Position numbers and translations under genes: made by a program. Shown one piece after another: positions 13,323 to 17,783 of a stretch of DNA of 17,783 nucleotides. The notes below the pieces were generated by a model. The model saw only the letters and a list, made by a program, of their open reading frames with translations. It was not told the origin of the DNA and did not search any database. The DNA is from JAFLCA01 sp041907145 (GTDB lineage Bacteria > Bdellovibrionota_C > UBA2361 > JAFLCA01), in NCBI GenBank assembly GCA_041907145.1, contig JAYRHW010000275.1, positions 1 through 17,783 on the forward strand, written 5' to 3'. How positions within the stretch are numbered: position 1 is the stretch's first letter; every line of letters begins with the position of its first letter.

Positions 13323-15254
13323 CTAATCGCCGTGATTTATCGCCTGCTGCGCGGCAATTCGCACAAAAGCATTGCTGTCTCGCAGGGCGCGCTGCAATCC
13401 CGCTCGGGACGCAGAATCTTGAGTACCTCGCAAGGCATGCACTGCAACAACTCTAAGTTCGGGGTCGCTGGCAGATAGATTTCGCTGCAGCTCAACCAAT
13501 GTCGTTCGCTCCGAAGTGCCGCGCAGGGCAACCGCAGCTAAATATCGATCCTGGGGATTTCGGCCGAAGGCACGACCAATGAGGTTCTTTAGAGTTTCGA
13601 GATCGTTGGTACCCTGCAAAGCCTCCGCTGCTTCATTGCGCACCAACGAATTTTCATCGCCAAAGGCATCCTGCAACGCCCGCAACGCGAGGGGATGGCT
13701 GCGCCCCTTAAGGCCGCGGCAGACAGCGCAGCGAATCGACCAGTCGGGCTCTGCTGTAAGGCGTTCGGCGAGCAGCTCGGTTACCGATTCATCAAAGTCG
13801 AGCCCCAGTGCCTCAATGGCAACTTTGCGAACCGATGAACTCGCAGCAAAGCTGGACTTTCGAAGCGCCTCTCGGCCCAACCCCACCGGAGCTTTAGTCA
13901 AAGCTCTCGCAGCCTCCTCACGTACATACTCTGAACTATCGTTCTCCAGAGCCTCTCCCAAAGCAGTCGCGCCCTCCTGGGTATGACAAGTGCCGAGATA
14001 CTTTGCGGCGATGCGTCGTACCGCGGCGCTTTCGTCTTGCCAAAACTTTGCCGAAAGCAAGCGCGCGCAAAGCGTGCCAATCCACGCATCGCGAGAGCTC
14101 ATGAGCGCCTCAAGCCCTGCCTCGCGGACTACCTCATGTGCAGAGGTAGTTACAAGCTTTGTAAGCGCGAGGGATGTGTGCTCGTCGCTGCTGCCGCGCA
14201 GCGCCCTGATGATAGCGAGCTGAGCATTTACTTCCGTTTCTTCCAACAATCGACTGACAAGAAGAGTTCGCGTCACGTCATCTCTTACACTTCCAAGCGA
14301 CTGAGCCGCCGCTTCGCGAACGGCGCAGTCCGGATCTGCCTGCAGCAGCGATCGAAGCACTGTCCAAACTTCAGCATGAATTCGCCCATGAAGCGCCAAA
14401 GCAAGCGCTTCACGCACCGCTGGAGTAGCTTCTCGTCGCAAGGAAACTAGGAGCCCCTCGGTCACCGCGCTCTCTTTGCGCTCGCTGAGAGCATGCACGG
14501 CTGCCTTGCGCACCGAGGGGGCAGAGTCCGCGAGCGCCCGCAGGAGAGCATCGGTAACGCTAGAGTCCTGTATTGATTCTAACGCCTCCGCGGCCCGAGT
14601 TCTTACGCGAGGACTGGGTTCGAAGAGCGCCTTGGTGAGTAGTGGCCAAGCAGATTTGACTGTCGTACCGGTCAGGGCCAAAGCTGCAACCTCCCGCATT
14701 TCCGCTTCTTCAGCACGCTCGACCATGAAAGCTAATCGCTGAGTGGTTCTCTCGTCAGTGCAACCGGCCAGAGCGGAGGCCGCGGCAAAGCGCACTCTTG
14801 ACTGGTTATGGCGCAGATGGTGCACGAGAGATTCAAGAATTCGAAAATCGCGAGCCCCTCGCAACGAGAACGCAGCGCTGCTGCTAACACTGGGGATATC
14901 GTCGCAAAGCAGCTCTACCAACTCCAGAAGCGCCTTGATGTTGGGGGTACCTTTGAGAGCCTGCGCCGCTGCCTCACGCACAAACCAGCGCGAATCGCGA
15001 AGCTTACTCATGAGCAAGCGAATGATGTAAATATGCTGCGTGCCTTCGAGAGCTTGGGCGGCCGCCAATCGAACCTCCGGCACTGCATCCGCTAGCGTAT
15101 CGCTGATAACTTCGAGCACTCGGTGATCATGGCAGCCACGCAGAGAATGCAGAGCCAGCTTACGCGCGTACGGGTCTCTATTCCCAAGCGCCTCAAGATA
15201 GTTTTTGAGCTGAAATGTCGAAAGATCGGAGCTACTCACGCCCACAGCAGTCAC
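13323..15254 (-). CDS. HEAT-repeat (PBS-lyase-type) scaffold protein, about 20 repeats
   Basis: A 643-residue protein built almost wholly of about twenty 31-residue helical repeats, each carrying a VRxxAAxAL(x)G signature, for example PEVRLAAAQALEGT, WFVREAAAQALKGT, SRVRFAAASALAGC and PELRVVAVHALRGT. Such repeats fold into a curved solenoid that binds proteins or, in AlkD-like enzymes, DNA. No signal peptide, membrane segment or enzymatic domain is visible, so it is probably cytoplasmic. The start is uncertain: GTG codons at 15254, 15245 and 15239 are all in frame, with GGGGTG just upstream of the second. The MutY-like glycosylase gene follows 23 bases downstream, suggesting one transcript and possibly a shared role with DNA, but the function is unknown. 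Confidence 0.9.
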   Translation of the reverse strand: MTAVGVSSSDLSTFQLKNYLEALGNRDPYARKLALHSLRGCHDHRVLEVISDTLADAVPEVRLAAAQALEGTQHIYIIRLLMSKLRDSRWFVREAAAQALKGTPNIKALLELVELLCDDIPSVSSSAAFSLRGARDFRILESLVHHLRHNQSRVRFAAASALAGCTDERTTQRLAFMVERAEEAEMREVAALALTGTTVKSAWPLLTKALFEPSPRVRTRAAEALESIQDSSVTDALLRALADSAPSVRKAAVHALSERKESAVTEGLLVSLRREATPAVREALALALHGRIHAEVWTVLRSLLQADPDCAVREAAAQSLGSVRDDVTRTLLVSRLLEETEVNAQLAIIRALRGSSDEHTSLALTKLVTTSAHEVVREAGLEALMSSRDAWIGTLCARLLSAKFWQDESAAVRRIAAKYLGTCHTQEGATALGEALENDSSEYVREEAARALTKAPVGLGREALRKSSFAASSSVRKVAIEALGLDFDESVTELLAERLTAEPDWSIRCAVCRGLKGRSHPLALRALQDAFGDENSLVRNEAAEALQGTNDLETLKNLIGRAFGRNPQDRYLAAVALRGTSERTTLVELQRNLSASDPELRVVAVHALRGTQDSASRAGLQRALRDSNAFVRIAAQQAINHGD

Positions 15255-15636
15255 CCCAAAAAAACTGTGCCTGGGCTTCCCAAACTATGCCGCTCCGTTG
15301 AAGAGGTCTTACTCTTCGCTCTTAGTGGCAAAGAAAGATAAACTTTCAACGAAACAGGATTATCCCCCCTGATTCCTACATATATACGATCGGTGCGTAG
15401 TGAAAAAAGTGAATGGCTCTAGGCGATTTTGGGGGGAACTTTATTTCCAAGGCGATCCCAAACGCACAGCTTCGGGGCTTGCAAGACTATAAGCCTACAA
15501 CTCGCTACGCATCCAGGCGGTAGACAGAGAATCGGCATACTCATTCCAAAGTGAGCCATCATGGGTATTAATCTATTGGAGCCCTATCCCGAGATCTTCC
15601 TTGCTAGGACGAAATGAAGAGCGCTCTAGGTAGTTT
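15255..15636. other. Gene-poor stretch between the HEAT-repeat gene and the cysteine-rich gene
   Basis: No intact gene is visible in these 382 bases. The part next to the HEAT-repeat gene must hold its minus-strand promoter, but I see only weak candidates (TTGAAA near 15345 read on minus). The main content is the decayed rnhA fragment at 15495-15577. A perfect 10-bp palindrome AGAGCGCTCT lies at 15618-15627, just past the stop of the cysteine-rich gene. Confidence 0.6.
15495..15577 (-). pseudogene. Decayed copy of the last 27 codons of rnhA
   Basis: This segment matches the 3' end of the intact rnhA (16338-16420) at 76 of 83 positions, with the first 42 bases from the stop codon identical. 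Read on the minus strand it gives INTHDGSLWNEYADSLSTA, then WMRSEL and the same TAG; the intact gene has IKAHDG at the start of that stretch. Five of the seven differences fall at third codon positions (for example TAT for TAC, TCA for TCG, GGC for GGT), so the copies diverged while both were coding. The tryptophan codon before it is now TAG, and no recognisable rnhA sequence continues upstream. It is a direct repeat of the true gene end, offset by 843 bp, with the cysteine-rich gene between. Confidence 0.9.
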
Positions 15637-16161
15637 CTAAAAATTCACCTGTATGCGGAAGCAGCAGTAGGGGTTCGTATTCTCGCCACCGCCGCCACCA
15701 ATCTGCAACACGCAATTTCTATCGTCTCCCAGCCAGATATAACCTCCACCAGCTCCACCGTGCCCGCTGGGATCGACCTCTCCCCAGCCGCCATCCGCAC
15801 CCAAGCACTGCCAGAAACCGCGAGTCGGCGTTTCCACGGAAGGTAGCTCGATGGGAAAGGCGGGATAGGGATGGTCAGATAACGGAACTGATGGAGGATA
15901 AACAGGGTCGATGGGGGGCTGAGAATTAGAATTTTGACAGGCGCGATAATCAGACGCGCAGCGTACCTCGCATTCCTCTTGACTATATGGAAATGGGGCT
16001 AGGGCGCACCCAGCGTAGCAAGCGGCCCATGAATTCGTGCAGCACGTCTGCAATGCGCTGCCCGTGAGGTTAGCGCACTCTTGTGATGTAGCGAAGGACT
16101 CTTGCGGGACTATGCACACAACAAAAGTTGCTGCTGCGACAAGCATAGATCTAAAACCCAT
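15637..16161 (-). CDS. Small cysteine-rich secreted protein, no family recognised
   Basis: A 174-residue protein with a typical Sec signal peptide (MGFRSMLVAAATFVVCIVPQESFA, cleavage likely near residue 25). The mature part has about a dozen cysteines: a first cluster (QEC, TCC, ACYAGC, EECEVRC, RACQ) in residues 28-80, a proline-rich linker (QPPIDPVYPPSVPL), and a second cluster (FWQC, RNC, YCC) in a glycine-rich tail with GGWGEVDPSGHGGAGGGY. This suggests a disulfide-stabilised extracellular or periplasmic protein. I know no matching family. The start ATG 16161 has GAGG four bases upstream. It lies between the two direct repeats derived from the rnhA 3' end, so it may have arrived with, or been trapped by, the event that made them. 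The signal peptide, cysteine pattern and ribosome-binding site argue it is real. Confidence 0.75.
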   Translation of the reverse strand: MGFRSMLVAAATFVVCIVPQESFATSQECANLTGSALQTCCTNSWAACYAGCALAPFPYSQEECEVRCASDYRACQNSNSQPPIDPVYPPSVPLSDHPYPAFPIELPSVETPTRGFWQCLGADGGWGEVDPSGHGGAGGGYIWLGDDRNCVLQIGGGGGENTNPYCCFRIQVNF

Positions 16162-16337
16162 ATAACCTCAAAAAAAAGGGGGAAGACGGGTCCCCAAAGT
16201 CTCTTGAGTGTTATGGCGAATTAGGAAGGAAGTGTGATTTGCACTTTCAAGGAAAAGCTACGGCTTTTCGACTAGTTACAGAGAGAGATCCCTTGCACCT
16301 CCGAAGTGTCCGAGGAGGCAGGAGAGGGAACGCTGCG

Positions 16338-16420
16338 CTACAACTCGCTACGCATCCAGGCGGTAGACAGAGAATCGGCGTACTCATTCCAAAGCGAACC
16401 ATCATGAGCCTTAATCCATT
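16338..16420 (-). repeat. 3' end of rnhA, intact copy of the direct repeat
   Basis: These bases form the end of the functional rnhA and are the partner of the decayed copy at 15495-15577, in the same orientation. Identity is complete over 16338-16379 and begins exactly at the stop codon; no similarity is seen on the outer side of the stop. The pattern resembles the duplicated gene ends left by elements that insert into the 3' end of a gene and restore it, but no integrase is present. Confidence 0.9.
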
Positions 16421-16826
16421 TAAGCTTTACCTTGGGGCGCTCCAAAGAAAGGTAGTACAGCTCCTTGACCAGCTCGAGGTTCTTAATCGGGCCGCCACTG
16501 CGCTTCCATCCGCGCTTTTCCCAGTTCTTCGCCCACTGATTAACAGTATTTACGCAAAGCTCGCTGTCGGTGAAAACGTCAATTTCATCATCCGGCTTCA
16601 GAAGCTTCAGCGCTGTGATAAGAGCTGTGAGCTCCATGCGATTATTGGTCGTATTCGCATCATGGCCATGCTTCTGCGCGACAATAGTTCCGTCTCGCAC
16701 GTAGACTACTCCCCACCCTCCCGGGCCAGGATTAGGACGGGAACTACCATCAGTAAAAACGCCCGTCTGGGGTCCGCCTGAATAGCGCGCCAATACCTCA
16801 TTGAGCGGGAGACAGTCCTCAATCAT
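16338..16826 (-). CDS. rnhA: Ribonuclease HI
   Basis: Degrades the RNA strand of RNA-DNA hybrids (R-loops, primers). The 162-residue protein has the complete active site: D26 (FTDGSSRPNPGPGGWG), E65 (NNRMELTA), D87 (FTDSELCVN) and D151 (NEYADSLS), with the catalytic-loop histidine H141 (KAHDG). The basic region WAKNWEKRGWKRSGG corresponds to the substrate-binding handle of E. coli RNase HI. The N-terminus is about 16 residues longer than the E. coli protein before the first beta strand, without a hybrid-binding domain. ATG 16826 is preceded by a weak AGG at about five bases. The last 27 codons are duplicated in decayed form at 15495-15577. It diverges from the epimerase gene. Confidence 0.97.
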   Translation of the reverse strand: MIEDCLPLNEVLARYSGGPQTGVFTDGSSRPNPGPGGWGVVYVRDGTIVAQKHGHDANTTNNRMELTALITALKLLKPDDEIDVFTDSELCVNTVNQWAKNWEKRGWKRSGGPIKNLELVKELYYLSLERPKVKLKWIKAHDGSLWNEYADSLSTAWMRSEL

Positions 16827-16871
16827 ATTGCCTGCGAGAAAAATGCCTTGTCAGCCTAAAAATTTAGTCGA

Positions 16872-16901
16872 ATCATGGTATTAGCTAGAAGCTTTTGTCA
16901 A
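16872..16901 (-). promoter_or_regulatory. Candidate sigma-70-type promoter for rnhA
   Basis: Read on the minus strand, a perfect TTGACA (16896-16901) is followed after 18 bp by CATGAT (16872-16877), a 4-of-6 match to TATAAT. Transcription would start about 40 bases before the rnhA ATG. The match could be chance, but the -35 is perfect and correctly placed. Confidence 0.45.
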
Positions 16902-16978
16902 TCGTCGCGCTACCCTAAGACATCTATATAGGGACGGCCAATAGCAGCGACAGTCAAAATTCAGAGGAGCATGAATTC

Positions 16979-17783
16979 ATGGCAGGTCACGTTCTTATAA
17001 CAGGTGGTGCGGGATACCTAGGATCAATTCTCTGCGAACATTTGCTGCAAAAGAACTACAAAGTCACGGTGCTCGATAGTTTGCTCTTCGGGCAGCATCC
17101 GCATTTTCATTTCTGCGCTAATCCAAACTACGAGTTTCTGTTTGGCGACTGTCGAGACAAGGCCACCATGCAGAAGGTGCTTAAAGGAGTTGACGTAGTC
17201 ATTCCGCTTGCAGCTATTGTCGGCGCGCCGGCCTGTGATCGCGATCCCTGGATGGCCCGCGGCGTCAACTTTGATGCCATCAAGCTCATCAATCAACTGC
17301 GCAGCAAGAATCAGCTCGTTATTTATCCAACGACGAACAGTGGCTACGGAACAAAATCGGGTGACGTTTTCTGCACCGAGGAAACTCCCTTGGAGCCGAT
17401 TTCACTCTACGGCCAGACGAAGGTCGACGCCGAAGCAGAAGTGCTAAGCACTTCAAATTCCATGACGCTGCGCCTCGCTACAGTGTTCGGACTCTCGCCG
17501 CGCCCGCGATTGGACCTCCTCGTCAATCACTTTACCTACATGGCTGTTACCGAGGGATACCTGGTGATCTTTGAGAAAGATTTTAAGCGCAACTTCGTGC
17601 ATGTTCGCGATGTCGCCGATTGCTTTATTCATTGCATCGAAAACTCCGCAAAAATGTGCGGCAAGGCATACAACGTGGGACTGGACTCAGCGAATGTATC
17701 CAAGGAAGGTCTGGCGCTAAAAATTAAGGAACACGTGCCGAATTTCTATATCCACTTCTCGGAATTGGGCACCGATCCTGACA
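16979..17783 (+). CDS. NAD-dependent epimerase/dehydratase (extended SDR), 3' end cut by window edge
   Basis: The frame is open from ATG 16979 to the window end (268 codons visible). GAGGAG ends nine bases before this ATG; the nearer ATG at 16971 is in another frame and stops after nine codons. Seen: the N-terminal nucleotide-binding motif TGGAGYLGS, an acidic residue ending the second strand (VTVLDSLLFG), D61 in LFGDCRD, the catalytic set T119 (YPTTNSGYG), Y144 and K148 (YGQTK), then LRLATVFG and NFVHVRDVAD, all typical of UDP-sugar or dTDP-sugar epimerases and dehydratases. The substrate cannot be told. Such enzymes act in lipopolysaccharide, capsule or glycan precursor synthesis, and the gene could open a polysaccharide operon to the right. 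It is divergent from rnhA. Confidence 0.9.
   Translation, partial: MAGHVLITGGAGYLGSILCEHLLQKNYKVTVLDSLLFGQHPHFHFCANPNYEFLFGDCRDKATMQKVLKGVDVVIPLAAIVGAPACDRDPWMARGVNFDAIKLINQLRSKNQLVIYPTTNSGYGTKSGDVFCTEETPLEPISLYGQTKVDAEAEVLSTSNSMTLRLATVFGLSPRPRLDLLVNHFTYMAVTEGYLVIFEKDFKRNFVHVRDVADCFIHCIENSAKMCGKAYNVGLDSANVSKEGLALKIKEHVPNFYIHFSELGTDPD

Noticed and set aside
13516..14450. Plus-strand open frames opposite the HEAT-repeat gene
   Set aside because: They mirror the repeated codons of the HEAT units and have no independent features.
15618..15627. The palindrome AGAGCGCTCT after the cysteine-rich gene as a terminator
   Set aside because: A perfect palindrome with no loop and no following T-run is not a credible terminator; it is noted only as a dyad.
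16239..16781. A 180-codon plus-strand open frame opposite rnhA
   Set aside because: It lies almost wholly antisense to the intact, clearly conserved rnhA and gives no recognisable protein.
16895..16930. A plus-strand promoter for the epimerase gene from TTGTCA and TATATA
   Set aside because: The spacing between the two is about 24 bp, too long for a sigma-70 promoter; no better pair was found.
16971..17000. Nine-codon reading frame starting at the ATG nearest the GAGGAG sequence before the epimerase gene
   Set aside because: The spacing to the ribosome-binding site is only one base, too short for initiation; the in-frame epimerase ATG at 16979 has ideal spacing.

Overview
The window looks like ordinary chromosome from a Gram-negative bacterium of moderate GC content. 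The evidence is a lipobox-bearing lipoprotein, a membrane-anchored lytic transglycosylase, a hybrid histidine kinase with a phosphorelay receiver, and core genes (topA, mnmG, rnhA). Nothing fixes the phylum. The signalling proteins and the DUF6502-type gene would fit a deltaproteobacterial or related lineage, but that is only an impression. No tRNA, rRNA, CRISPR array, insertion sequence or phage gene was found.

Layout: (1) 2-3677, a translationally coupled plus-strand operon: an unknown protein cut by the window edge, a receiver protein whose N-terminal half resembles the non-catalytic half of a PilB/GspE ATPase, and a membrane hybrid histidine kinase. (2) 3674-6310, topA on minus, converging on the kinase. 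(3) 6553-7434, an EamA/DMT permease converging on mnmG (7431-9314, minus). (4) 9315-9588, an intergenic region with three same-strand DnaA-box matches and two inverted repeats between divergent genes: a candidate replication origin or DnaA-controlled region. (5) 9589-11204, a DUF6502-like helix-turn-helix protein coupled to a lipoprotein gene. (6) 11205-11504, a gene-free stretch full of repeats and hairpins, followed by a lytic transglycosylase (11505-12362). (7) 12460-15254, a minus-strand pair: a 20-unit HEAT-repeat protein followed by a MutY-like glycosylase with no Fe-S cluster. (8) 15255-16826, rnhA, then a small cysteine-rich secreted protein, then a decayed second copy of the last 27 codons of rnhA, so the small gene sits between two direct repeats. 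(9) 16979 to the end, a sugar-nucleotide epimerase/dehydratase cut by the window edge.

The genes do not form one pathway. The strongest unexpected signals are the rnhA 3'-end duplication flanking the cysteine-rich gene, the DnaA-box cluster beside mnmG, the interleaved 8-bp complementary arms after the lipoprotein gene, and the receiver protein built on a secretion-ATPase N-terminal fold. Convergent gene ends at 3674-3677 and 7431-7434 overlap by exactly four palindromic bases. No classic hairpin-plus-T-run terminator was seen anywhere.
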